Source: Deltaproteobacteria bacterium (GTDB lineage: Bacteria > Desulfobacterota > Deferrimicrobia > Deferrimicrobiales > Deferrimicrobiaceae). Taken from it: a DNA stretch of 24,751 nt. A program made the translations under genes and the position numbers. The notes beneath the pieces were generated by a model. That model was not told the DNA's origin and ran no database searches. It was given only the letters and a program-made list of their open reading frames with translations. Each line of letters opens with the position of its first letter. The stretch's first letter is position 1. Below are positions 15,650-23,357 of this stretch, piece after piece. The stretch spans positions 1 to 24,751 of the forward strand of contig PQAK01000069.1 of assembly GCA_003105225.1 (NCBI GenBank), in the 5' to 3' direction.

Positions 15650-17560
15650 CTAAATCCGCTCCCCCGCGATATTATGGGCCCGCTGCAGCACCGAGAAGGA
15701 ACGGATCCCCCACGCCGCCCCCGCGGCCCAGAGAACACCGGCCAGCATCCCCCCCCCGACCGCGACGGAGGTCTGCAGCTCGGACACGAGCAAATCCCCC
15801 GCCCGCATCCCGCCCAGTCCCGTGGTGACGAACGCGAGGGCGACCGAAAGCGCCGCTCCGAAGAGGAGCACCCGTATCTCCTTCCCGGCCCAGAGGGCGC
15901 CGGAACCCGGCACGAGAAGCGAAGCGGCCCGCACGTACGAGCGGTGCATCACGATGCCCTGCACCCTGCGGTTCCTCTCCGCTCCCGCCCGGATCCCTCC
16001 GCCGATCTTCACCCGGCACGGGGGGCAGATGTCGGAGGCTTCCCGGCTGCGCACGACCAGGGAGCGGCTTCCGCAGGCCCGGCAGGTGCCGTGAACCCAG
16101 AGTTTCCTCGACAACAGCTTCCAGGCCGTCGAAAAGAACCAGACGACCGCCAGGAACAGGAGGGCGGTCCGGGGAGACAGCGGGTGGAAAAACATCCCGA
16201 AGAAATCGCTTTCCCCCGCCTCCCGGATCCAATCGCCGCGGAACCGGAAGATCGCCTTCCAGATCTCTCCCACGGGGAGGGGGGAGGCGATCCACTCGTC
16301 CTGTTCCATGTCCGCGGGCCGCAGGAAGTACGGGGGCATGCTCCGGATGCGTTCCCATGCCTCCGGCTGGATCCGGCGGGCCTCCTCCAGCCGGAACAGC
16401 TGCAGGTTCATCTGGTAGGCGTTCCAGAGCGCCGGACCCTCGGAGGGACTCTTCGAAACCGCCGCTTCGAAATCCGCCAATGCCGCCGCGGTCCTTCCCT
16501 GCCGGGCGCGGACGATCCCGCGGTTGTTCAGGACCTCGGGGAGTTCCCTGCCTTCCTCCACAAGCGACGTCCACAGCTTCTCCGCGGCGGCGGCGTTGCC
16601 GGCCTGCATCTGCCTGCGCGCCTGTTCGAACCGGATCATCCACGAGAGCGTCTCCTCGGACAGGGGTCCCTTCCCGCCGGCCTCCTCCTGGAACCGCACC
16701 GTGGACAGGTCCCCTTCCCCCGTCATCCACCCGCCGCTCCCGCCGTCGCCCCCGAACTTCTGGAGGGAATGGAGGACGCCGCCCCCCAGGAGCAGGGCGG
16801 CAAGGATCAGGACCCCGGAGGACAGGATGGCGAGCTCGATCCTGCGCACGTACGCCGCCGAAAGGAGGAGCCAGATGCAGGCGGCCACGGCAAGACCGAA
16901 CCCGGCCAGCAAGGGCAGGAGAAACACCATGACCGCGATGACCGGAGCCAGGTATTCCCGATTCGGGGTCTTCAGGAACCGCTGGATGTCCCCCTCGAGG
17001 GACGGGCGCGCGCGAAGGAAAAGGGACACGGATCCCCACAGGACGAACCAGCACCCGGCAGCGGAAAACAGGGAGATCAGCCACACCGCATACCCGATCA
17101 GCGACGGCGCGAACCGTTTCAGCGATCCCGACAACCCTTCCATATCCTGGGTGAAATCGGCCAGGCTCAGGCGGGCGAGATCCTCCTTCACGAGCCATGC
17201 CCACAACGGCACGGAGAACGGGGAGACTTCCCGAAGCGCCCGCATCTGCGGAGTCACCTCGTTCTTCCATCCTTCATTGACGGCCCGCTCGTATACCAGG
17301 TCCGGAAGCGCGTTCATGGAAAGGATCCCCAGGCTGTGCATCCGGATCCTCAGGAGCCGCACTTCCTTCACCAGGTCTCCCTCCCTCCCCGGCCCGGCGA
17401 TGGCCGCCACGCGCTCCGCCTGCCTCCGCACCTCTTCCGGATAGCCGGGGAAACGATGCCCGGCATCGGCCGTCCGCGGAAACGCCGGCGGAACCAGCAG
17501 GAAAAACAGGAGCGCCGCCGCAACTCGGATACGGCGACGGATGGGAGTCCTCCGGCTCAT
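15650..17560 (-). CDS. Multi-pass membrane protein with TPR segment and zinc ribbon, function unknown
   Basis: I do not recognise a characterised family. The 636 residues show a signal-like N-terminus (11-33), a soluble helical region (35-150), three hydrophobic helices (about 155-182, 204-234, 242-262) and a Gly-rich linker. A TPR-like stretch follows (about 306-400, with NNRGIVRARQGRTAAALADF at 345-364), then another helix (464-482). After it comes a four-Cys zinc ribbon (Cys493, Cys496, Cys512, Cys515). The C-terminal segment LLVPGSGALWAGKE (548-561) resembles the turn seen in TM2-type domains, followed by two more helices (566-582, 597-618). The ATG at 17560 has GGAAGG three bases upstream. 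It heads the 16-gene minus-strand series and is divergent from mazG. Confidence 0.82.
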   Translation of the reverse strand: MSRRTPIRRRIRVAAALLFFLLVPPAFPRTADAGHRFPGYPEEVRRQAERVAAIAGPGREGDLVKEVRLLRIRMHSLGILSMNALPDLVYERAVNEGWKNEVTPQMRALREVSPFSVPLWAWLVKEDLARLSLADFTQDMEGLSGSLKRFAPSLIGYAVWLISLFSAAGCWFVLWGSVSLFLRARPSLEGDIQRFLKTPNREYLAPVIAVMVFLLPLLAGFGLAVAACIWLLLSAAYVRRIELAILSSGVLILAALLLGGGVLHSLQKFGGDGGSGGWMTGEGDLSTVRFQEEAGGKGPLSEETLSWMIRFEQARRQMQAGNAAAAEKLWTSLVEEGRELPEVLNNRGIVRARQGRTAAALADFEAAVSKSPSEGPALWNAYQMNLQLFRLEEARRIQPEAWERIRSMPPYFLRPADMEQDEWIASPLPVGEIWKAIFRFRGDWIREAGESDFFGMFFHPLSPRTALLFLAVVWFFSTAWKLLSRKLWVHGTCRACGSRSLVVRSREASDICPPCRVKIGGGIRAGAERNRRVQGIVMHRSYVRAASLLVPGSGALWAGKEIRVLLFGAALSVALAFVTTGLGGMRAGDLLVSELQTSVAVGGGMLAGVLWAAGAAWGIRSFSVLQRAHNIAGERI

Positions 17561-17584
17561 TAACCTTCCATGTTATCATTACTC

Positions 17585-18373
17585 ATGGAAAAAACCGCCA
17601 TGGACGATTTCCGCAAGCTTGTCGAGATCATGGCCCGGCTTCGGGCAAAGGGGGGATGCGAGTGGGACCGGGCGCAGTCCCACGCCTCGCTTCGCCAATA
17701 CCTGCTCGAGGAAGCCCACGAAGTCCTCGACGCAATCGCCCGCAAGGACCCACCGCTGCTTTGCGAGGAACTGGGCGACCTGCTCCTCCAGATCCTCTTC
17801 CACGCCCAGATCGCCAATGAAAACGGGCAGTTCGACATCTCCGACGTGATCGCCTCGATCTCGGAGAAGATGGTCCGCAGGCATCCCCACGTGTTTTCCG
17901 ATGCAACGGCCGATTCGCCGGAGGCGGTCTCCCGGCAGTGGGACCACATCAAACGCAACGTCGAGAACCGGAACCATGACTCCCTGGTCGGCGGCGTGCC
18001 CAAAAAATTCCCCTCCCTGCTGCGGGCATCGAAGATTTCCAAAAAAGCGGCCCGCGCGGGATTCGACTGGGAAAACACGGAGCAGGTGCTGGCGAAAGTG
18101 GACGAGGAGATGGGGGAGCTCAAGGAGGCCGTGACCGGCGGCGGCATGGAGGAGCTGGAGCACGAACTGGGCGACGTGCTCTTCGCGCTGGTGAACCTTG
18201 GCCGATTCCTCAAGGTAAACCCGGAGGTGGCCCTGGTTTCGGCTAACGAGCGGTTCGAGCGCCGCTTCCGCGCCATGGAAAAAATAGCAGCAAAATCCGG
18301 AGTTTCCATAGAAGGGTCCGATCTTGCCACCCTGGATCGCCTCTGGGAGCAGGCAAAGAAGAACACCTCGTAG
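17585..18373 (+). CDS. mazG: Nucleoside triphosphate pyrophosphohydrolase MazG
   Basis: MazG hydrolyses NTPs to NMP and pyrophosphate, cleaning damaged nucleotides or modulating ppGpp. The 262-residue protein (E. coli 263) has two MazG domains. The first has EEAHE (42-46) and EELGDLL (61-67), the metal-binding acidic motifs. The second has DEEMGELKEA and ELEHELGDVLFALVNLGRF in the last third. KMVRRHPHVF and WDHIKR are family motifs. The start is uncertain: ATGs at 17570, 17585 and 17600 are in frame and none has a clear Shine-Dalgarno. 17585 gives the most usual length. The gene stands alone on the plus strand, divergent from the TPR gene. Confidence 0.95.
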   Translation: MEKTAMDDFRKLVEIMARLRAKGGCEWDRAQSHASLRQYLLEEAHEVLDAIARKDPPLLCEELGDLLLQILFHAQIANENGQFDISDVIASISEKMVRRHPHVFSDATADSPEAVSRQWDHIKRNVENRNHDSLVGGVPKKFPSLLRASKISKKAARAGFDWENTEQVLAKVDEEMGELKEAVTGGGMEELEHELGDVLFALVNLGRFLKVNPEVALVSANERFERRFRAMEKIAAKSGVSIEGSDLATLDRLWEQAKKNTS

Positions 18374-18384
18374 TATCGCTTCCG

Positions 18385-18430
18385 TTCTCCACACCCGTTG
18401 TGGAAAGGCTGTGGAAGGCTTTGTGGATAG
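18385..18430. repeat. Cluster of four DnaA-box-like 9-mers
   Basis: One box reads on the plus strand, TTCTCCACA (18385-18393). Three read on the minus strand: CTTTCCACA (18407-18399), CCTTCCACA (18418-18410) and CTATCCACA (18430-18422). The consensus is TTATCCACA; the first and last have one mismatch and the other two have two. The three minus-strand boxes are spaced 11 and 12 bases apart, about one helical turn. Density and spacing suggest DnaA binding; this is inference. Confidence 0.5.
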
Positions 18431-18559
18431 GATCGCGCCCCCACGTAGTCTTTACGGGTTATACATTTTGCCTTTTTATTGGGCACCGATTTCGCCGTAC
18501 GCGGGAGGATCGTCGACAATGCGCACGCGCGCACCGGGAGAACCGCGGGGAAAAGCCGA

Positions 18560-18586
18560 TTGACACGGCGGACCCTCCCGTATAAC
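18560..18586 (+). promoter_or_regulatory. Sigma70-type promoter of rpsT
   Basis: A perfect TTGACA at 18560-18565 is followed by TATAAC (five of six matches) at 18581-18586. The spacer is 15 bases, shorter than the usual 17; an alternative -10, TAACAT at 18583-18588, gives 17 but matches less well. Transcription would start near 18593, leaving a leader of about 40 bases before the rpsT TTG. A strong promoter suits a ribosomal protein gene. Confidence 0.75.
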
Positions 18587-18635
18587 ATTCTACTTTCCCG
18601 TAGATACCACTTTGAAACCAGCAGGGGGGATTGCG

Positions 18636-18905
18636 TTGTCCAAATCGAAGTCCGCGGCGAAACGGCATAAGCAAAGCCTCAAGAAGAGGGCGAGAAACCG
18701 CCACATCCGCGCTACGGTGAAGACGGCCGTCAAGGAGGTCCGCTCCGCCGTGGAGGAGGCGGCTGCCGACGCCGGAGCCGTCCTGTCGAAGGCGGTGTCC
18801 ACCATCGCCCGCGCAGGATCCAAGGGCGTGCTGCACAAGAAGACGGTCGCCCGGAAGGTGGCGCGCCTCTCCAAGAAAGTGAGAAAGGCAGCAGCAGGCA
18901 AGTAA
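18636..18905 (+). CDS. rpsT: 30S ribosomal protein S20
   Basis: S20 is a small, basic primary binder of 16S rRNA. The 89-residue product begins SKSKSAAKRHKQSLKKRARN, the typical Ser/Lys/Arg-rich start, and has the conserved C-terminal part GVLHKKTVARKVARLSKKV. The start is TTG at 18636, six bases after a GGGGGG Shine-Dalgarno; an in-frame TTG at 18612 lacks such a site and would add eight non-conserved residues. E. coli rpsT also starts with UUG, which matters for its autoregulation by S20. The gene is monocistronic with its own promoter, and convergent with holA 11 bases downstream. Confidence 0.96.
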   Translation: MSKSKSAAKRHKQSLKKRARNRHIRATVKTAVKEVRSAVEEAAADAGAVLSKAVSTIARAGSKGVLHKKTVARKVARLSKKVRKAAAGK

Positions 18906-18920
18906 CCGCTCCGCGGTCAC
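18902..18920. terminator. Weak hairpin between the convergent rpsT and holA ends
   Basis: GTAACCGC, a TCC loop and GCGGTCAC form an 8-pair stem with one G-U pair, spanning the rpsT stop and the holA stop. No T-run follows on either strand, so it is not a canonical intrinsic terminator. It could still shape or protect both 3' ends. Confidence 0.3.
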
Positions 18921-19831
18921 GCAAGAAGCTTCAACAGCCTGATTTCGAAGAGCTGTTCGGGAGAGAGCCTGCTCTCCCCCTTCAATCCCGTGTCGATCAT
19001 GGAAAGCGCGGCGAGTATTTCTCCTCCCCTGCGGGAGGAGAGCGCCGTGGAGCGATCCGCAAGCCGCCTCCGGACGTACCACGCGATCGCGCCGACCAGC
19101 CCGTGGTAATCGGATGCATCCGCGCCGGCGGCGAACCGCCGGAACAGCGCCAGGCATTCCTTCCGATCCCTCCGCACCAGTTTCTCCGCGAGACGGAACG
19201 GATCGACCGCGCCGCCCGCGATGCAGACCGCACGGATTTCCTCCTCCCCGATCTCTTTCCGGTCTCCGGAAAACGAAACCAGTTTCCCCAGCTCTTCCTT
19301 GAGGCGGGCGAAATCCATCCCGACCCACCGGACCAGGAAAGCGGCGCCATCCTCGGAAAGCCCCTTGCCCGCCTCCCGCATCCTGGCCACCGCCGCCTTC
19401 GCGAGGGTCGAGATCACCTGGTCCTCCCTGGGGGAGACGGCCCGGAGGCCGGGGATCGCGGAAAACGTTTTTGCCGCTCCCCTGTCCGAACAGGGAAGCA
19501 CCAGCACCACCGACGGATCGGGGGCGGCAAGGTACTTCTGGAGCGGATCCCGGGCCGCCTTTTTCAGTTCGCCCAGGTCGGGAAGCGAGAAGATGCGGAA
19601 TCGGAAAAAGAAGGACGGGGTGCGGAAAGCGGCGTCCGGCGACTCCCGTTCGAGGTCCGCCGCCGTCCACCGCGTCAGTTCGGCCGTCGTCCCCTCCGCA
19701 AGGAACCGGGCGAGCAGCAGGTCGGCGACAAGGTCGGCGAGCCCCGCCCCGTCGCCCGCGAGCAGGTAGGCGGGAGCCGCGGGGCCGGAAAACCAGGGCT
19801 GGAACAGCGGGGGTACGGAGACCTCCTTCAC
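18917..19831 (-). CDS. holA: DNA polymerase III subunit delta
   Basis: HolA is the clamp-loader subunit that opens the beta sliding clamp. The 304-residue protein starts with PAYLLAGDGAGLADLVADLL (20-39), the usual delta N-terminus, and contains LVRWVGMDFARLKEELGKL (166-184), the domain II/III signature with the L--EL-KL pattern. It ends with a helical collar domain containing LSMIDTGLKGESRLSPEQL (276-294). Sequence conservation in this family is low, so context helps: leuS-lptE-holA is the same order as in E. coli. The start is GTG at 19831 in a GTGA overlap with lptE; upstream open frame inside lptE is a shadow. Confidence 0.92.
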   Translation of the reverse strand: MKEVSVPPLFQPWFSGPAAPAYLLAGDGAGLADLVADLLLARFLAEGTTAELTRWTAADLERESPDAAFRTPSFFFRFRIFSLPDLGELKKAARDPLQKYLAAPDPSVVLVLPCSDRGAAKTFSAIPGLRAVSPREDQVISTLAKAAVARMREAGKGLSEDGAAFLVRWVGMDFARLKEELGKLVSFSGDRKEIGEEEIRAVCIAGGAVDPFRLAEKLVRRDRKECLALFRRFAAGADASDYHGLVGAIAWYVRRRLADRSTALSSRRGGEILAALSMIDTGLKGESRLSPEQLFEIRLLKLLA

Positions 19832-20349
19832 AGGATGACCCGCACGGTCTGGCCGATCCGCTTCGCCATCCGCCGGCACACCTCCTCGATCGCGGCCCGG
19901 CGGTTCGCCTCCGTGTACTGGAAATCCACCCCGGCGAAGTAGGAGGCCCCCTCGGACAACCCCTCTTCCTTCCAGAGGAGGTGGCCCTTGACGACCTCGA
20001 CGACCCGCACGTCCACGATGATCGTCAGCCGGTGCTCCAGCGCGAATCCCTTCGAGTCGTGGGAGAGGACCTCCTCCCGGATATCCTGTACGACCCCTTC
20101 GACCAGGATATCCGCACCGGCGCGATCGAACGTCCCCCGGACCCCCATTTGCCGCAACTCCTCCCGCAGCCGGCCGGCGAGAAACGCCCCCGCGTCCGGG
20201 ACGAGGGAGGCGTTGGCGAAGGGGCGCAGGTCGATGCGGAGGTTCGGATCCGCGAAGCGGGAGCCGGTTGCCGCCTGGAGGTGATACCCGCACGAGGCGG
20301 CGGCCAGGGTCAACAGGCACAACAGGCAAACCGCGGCGGCGGTTTTCAT
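19828..20349 (-). CDS. lptE: LPS-assembly lipoprotein LptE
   Basis: LptE plugs the LptD barrel in the outer membrane and helps deliver LPS to the surface. The 173-residue protein has a lipoprotein signal with a hydrophobic core and lipobox AAASC; Cys20 would be the acylated residue. The mature part starts GYHLQ, typical of LptE (E. coli CGWHLR). FANASLVPDAGAFLAGRLREEL and LSEGASYFAGVDFQYTEANR are recognisable family stretches (parts of residues 44-150). The ATG at 20349 overlaps the leuS stop as ATGA. Processing would need the lnt and lol products encoded elsewhere in this window. Confidence 0.92.
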   Translation of the reverse strand: MKTAAAVCLLCLLTLAAASCGYHLQAATGSRFADPNLRIDLRPFANASLVPDAGAFLAGRLREELRQMGVRGTFDRAGADILVEGVVQDIREEVLSHDSKGFALEHRLTIIVDVRVVEVVKGHLLWKEEGLSEGASYFAGVDFQYTEANRRAAIEEVCRRMAKRIGQTVRVIL

Positions 20350-22928
20350 GAGACGACGATGCTCACGAGCTTCCTGGGGACGACCACCAGTTTCCTGATG
20401 ACCTTTCCGTCCGTGTACTCCCTGACGCGCGGATCGGCGAGCGCCATCGCCCGGATCTCCTCTTCGGTCGCTTCGGCGTCGGCGGTGATCCTGGAGCGCA
20501 GCTTCCCGTTGACCTGCACGACGACCAGGATCTCCTCGGCGCGGGCCATCTCCTCGTCCGCCGCCGGCCACTCCTTTCCGCAGACCATGCCGTCGTTTCC
20601 GATTCTCTCCCACAACTCCTCGCAGACATGCGGCGCGAACGGGGAGAGCATGAGCAGAATCGTCTCCACCGCCTCCCGGAGCGCAGGCGATGTCTCCGGG
20701 GATTCCCAGGCCGTGTCCTCGACGAGATAGAGGAAATTCACCATCTCCATGATGGCGGATATGGCCGTGTTGAAGTGGTACCGGTCCTCGATGTCCCCGG
20801 TCACCTTTTTCAGCGTGCGATGGGTGACCTGGCGGATCCGCCGGGCCGCCTCGACCTGCTCCCCCGCGATGGGACCGGCGTCCCGGAGGGCCTTCCCCTT
20901 CTGCGCGATCAGGCGGTACACCCTTCCCAGGAACCGGAAGGCCCCCTCCACCCCCTGCTCGCTCCAGTCGAGGTCCTTTTCCGGCGGCGACGCGAAGAGG
21001 GAGAATAGCCGCGCCGTGTCGGCCCCGTACCGCTCGACCAGCGCGGACGGCTCGACGACGTTGCGCTTGGACTTGGACATCTTCATCGAGCGCCCGACCA
21101 GGACCTTCTCCCCGCACTGCCGGCAGTTCCCTCCCTCGTCGACCTCCTCGGGGTAGCGCCAGCCGTGCTTGGGGCATTCCAGCGTCGCCATGCACACCAT
21201 GCCCTGGGAAAGGAGGCGCCGGAACGGTTCGTTCCCCGGAGCCAGCCCGCGGTCGCGCAGGTATTTATGGAAGAACCTGGCGTAGATCAGGTGCATGCAC
21301 GCGTGCTCCACCCCCCCCACGTACTGGTCGACCGGCATCCACGCCCGCATCTTTTCCGGGTCCAGCGGCGCACGGTCGTTGCGGGGATCGATGTACCGCA
21401 GGAAGTACCAGCTCGACTCGAAGAAGGTGTCGAACGTGTCGGTTTCCCTGCGCCCCGGCCCCCCGCAGGAAGGGCACGGGACCCGCACCCAATCGTCGGC
21501 GGCCGCCAGGGGATTCCCCTTTTCCCTCGTGTAGGGGAGGTCTTCGGGAAGCACGACCGGGAGGTCCTTTTCGGGAACCGGCACGGCTCCGCACTTCGGG
21601 CAATGGATGACGGGGATGGGGCAGCCCCAATACCGCTGGCGGCTGATCCCCCAGTCGCGCAGGCGGTACTGGACCTTCGCGCGCCCGATCCCCTTCCGCT
21701 CCAGGTGCGCGGTGATCTCGCGCTTCCCGTCCTCGTTCTGCAGCCCGTCGAACGGGCCCGAGTTCACCATCCGGCCCTGCCCCTCGTACGCGCACGCCAT
21801 GGCATCGGCGGTCAGCCCGTCCCCCCCTTCCGGCTGGACGACCACCACGATGGGAAGCTCGTATTTTTTCGCGAACTCGAAATCGCGCTGGTCGTGCGCG
21901 GGCACCGCCATCACCGCGCCGGTCCCGTATTCGTACAGGACGAAATTGGCCGCGTAGATCGGGATCTTCCCGCCGGTGACCGGGTTGACGCAGTACCCGC
22001 CGGTGAAGATCCCCTCCTTCTCGAGCTCCTCGCTCGTCCGGATCAGCCGGTCCTGCCCCGCGACGCGGTCGACGAACGCCCGGACCTCCTTTTCCCTGCC
22101 GGCCTCCCCGGCAAACCGCATCACCAGGGGGTGCTCCGGCGCCATGCTCATGAAGGTGGCTCCGAAGAGGGTGTCCGGCCGGGTCGTGAAGACCGTGATG
22201 CTCCCATCCCCGCCGGCCAGCGGGAAGTCGATCTCCGCCCCCTCGCTTCGGCCGATCCAGTTGCGCTGCATCTCGAGGATGTTCTCCGGCCATCCCCCTC
22301 GAAGCTCCTCGTGCCCGGAGAGCAGCTCCTCGGCGTACTTCGTGATGCCGAGGAACCACTGGTCCAGCTCCCGCTGGGTGACGGGCGTCTGGTCGTGGAT
22401 GAAGCAGGTCCCGTCCCGGTTGACCTGCTCGTTGGCGAGGACGGTCTGGCACTCCTCGCACCAGTTGAGCGTCGCCCGCTTCCGGTAGGCGAGGCCGTCC
22501 CGGAGCATCCACAGGAAAAAGAGCTGCTCCCACCGGTAGTATTCCGGCGAGCAGGTGGCGAACTCGCGGTCCCAGTCGTAGGAGATCCCCATCTCCTTCA
22601 GCTGCTCCCGCATGAAGGCGATGTTTTCCCAGGTCCACTTCGCGGGGTGCGTCCCGTGCCGGTGCGCGGCGTTTTCCGCGGGAAGGCCGAAGGCGTCCCA
22701 GCCGATCGGGTGCAGGACCTGGCACCCGCGCATCCGCTTGAACCGCGCGAGCAGGTCGCCGATCGTGTACACGCGGACGTGGCCCATGTGGATGCGGCCC
22801 GACGGGTACGGGAACATCTCCAGGCAGTAGAATTTGGGCGCCACGACCTCGTCGGGGCAGCGGAACACGCCCGCCGCATCCCATCGCTCCTGCCACTTGC
22901 CCTCGATCTCCTGCGGTTGATATTTCAT
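20346..22928 (-). CDS. leuS: Leucine--tRNA ligase
   Basis: LeuRS charges tRNA-Leu and proofreads with an editing domain. The 860-residue class I synthetase is of normal bacterial length (E. coli 860). The HIGH-type motif is HMGH (47-50) and the second signature is KMSKS (616-620). The CP1 editing domain (about 225-415) carries TTRPDTLFGATF. Cys pairs in CEEC, HCPKCG plus PCPSCGG, and CPKHG plus CRQCG suggest zinc-binding modules, as seen in some bacterial LeuRS. The ATG at 22928 overlaps the nusB TGA as ATGA, and the gene ends with an ATGA overlap onto lptE. Confidence 0.98.
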   Translation of the reverse strand: MKYQPQEIEGKWQERWDAAGVFRCPDEVVAPKFYCLEMFPYPSGRIHMGHVRVYTIGDLLARFKRMRGCQVLHPIGWDAFGLPAENAAHRHGTHPAKWTWENIAFMREQLKEMGISYDWDREFATCSPEYYRWEQLFFLWMLRDGLAYRKRATLNWCEECQTVLANEQVNRDGTCFIHDQTPVTQRELDQWFLGITKYAEELLSGHEELRGGWPENILEMQRNWIGRSEGAEIDFPLAGGDGSITVFTTRPDTLFGATFMSMAPEHPLVMRFAGEAGREKEVRAFVDRVAGQDRLIRTSEELEKEGIFTGGYCVNPVTGGKIPIYAANFVLYEYGTGAVMAVPAHDQRDFEFAKKYELPIVVVVQPEGGDGLTADAMACAYEGQGRMVNSGPFDGLQNEDGKREITAHLERKGIGRAKVQYRLRDWGISRQRYWGCPIPVIHCPKCGAVPVPEKDLPVVLPEDLPYTREKGNPLAAADDWVRVPCPSCGGPGRRETDTFDTFFESSWYFLRYIDPRNDRAPLDPEKMRAWMPVDQYVGGVEHACMHLIYARFFHKYLRDRGLAPGNEPFRRLLSQGMVCMATLECPKHGWRYPEEVDEGGNCRQCGEKVLVGRSMKMSKSKRNVVEPSALVERYGADTARLFSLFASPPEKDLDWSEQGVEGAFRFLGRVYRLIAQKGKALRDAGPIAGEQVEAARRIRQVTHRTLKKVTGDIEDRYHFNTAISAIMEMVNFLYLVEDTAWESPETSPALREAVETILLMLSPFAPHVCEELWERIGNDGMVCGKEWPAADEEMARAEEILVVVQVNGKLRSRITADAEATEEEIRAMALADPRVREYTDGKVIRKLVVVPRKLVSIVVS

Positions 22929-23338
22929 TCCTTCCCCTTCTTTTTCATGGAGATCTCCGATATTTTATCGAGGATCCCGTTGATGAATGCCCCGGATTCC
23001 TCCGATCCGTATCGTTTCCCGAGGTCCACCGCCTCGTTGATCGCCACGACGTACGGAACGTCGCAGGAGTGGCAGATCTCGTAGGCGCCCAGGCGAAGGA
23101 TGTTCCGGTCGACAAGGGCCATCCGCTCCAGCCTCCAGTGCTCGGCGGCCTGCCGGATGAGGCGGTCGACCTCCTCCCGGTGCTCCCAGACGCCCCGCAC
23201 CGTGCCGGCGTAATACTCGGAATCGGAGGGCGGGTCCGACGCCAACGCAAAAAGGGGGATGGCCTCGTCAGGACCAACCCCCAGGACATCCATCATGAAA
23301 AGCGTTTGAAAGACCTTTTCTCTCGATTCCCGGCGCAC
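22925..23338 (-). CDS. nusB: Transcription antitermination factor NusB
   Basis: NusB, with NusE (S10), binds boxA RNA and supports antitermination on rRNA operons. The product is 137 residues in an all-helical NusB pattern. It starts VRRESREKVFQTLF and includes LVDRNILRLGAYEI and VAINEAVDLGKRYGSEESGAFINGILDKI, the strongly conserved C-terminal half. GTG at 23338 is preferred because GGAG sits six bases upstream. The frame also opens at TTG 23350, where GGGAGGGG lies almost against the start codon; that would add four residues. The stop overlaps leuS as ATGA. ribH-nusB adjacency is widespread in bacteria. Confidence 0.94.
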   Translation of the reverse strand: MRRESREKVFQTLFMMDVLGVGPDEAIPLFALASDPPSDSEYYAGTVRGVWEHREEVDRLIRQAAEHWRLERMALVDRNILRLGAYEICHSCDVPYVVAINEAVDLGKRYGSEESGAFINGILDKISEISMKKKGKE

Positions 23339-23357
23339 CTGGCGCTCCAACCCCTCC

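Larger units (their letters stand above)
18374..18635. other. Intergenic region between mazG and rpsT
   Basis: This 262-base region is the longest non-coding stretch in the window. It holds, in order, four DnaA-box-like 9-mers (18385-18430), a patch of about 73% A+T at 18451-18480, a GC-rich stretch in which I see nothing clear (18481-18555), and the rpsT promoter and leader. No clear Rho-independent terminator for mazG is visible. A six-pair hairpin (TCCACA, 5-base loop, TGTGGA; 18388-18404) is formed by the first two boxes and is not followed by a T-run. Confidence 0.7.

Noticed and set aside
13817..17563. 1248-codon open frame on the plus strand, antisense to phoH, DUF4388 and TPR genes
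   Set aside because: Same shadow effect of high GC in third positions. The three minus-strand genes have clear motifs, signal peptide and ribosome sites; this frame has none.
18388..18404. Hairpin TCCACA/TGTGGA as a mazG terminator
   Set aside because: Only six pairs and no T-run. It arises from two opposing DnaA-box-like sites.
18479..18670. Small plus-strand open frame overlapping the rpsT promoter and start
   Set aside because: It crosses the promoter and the S20 start in another frame, with no ribosome site or recognisable motif.
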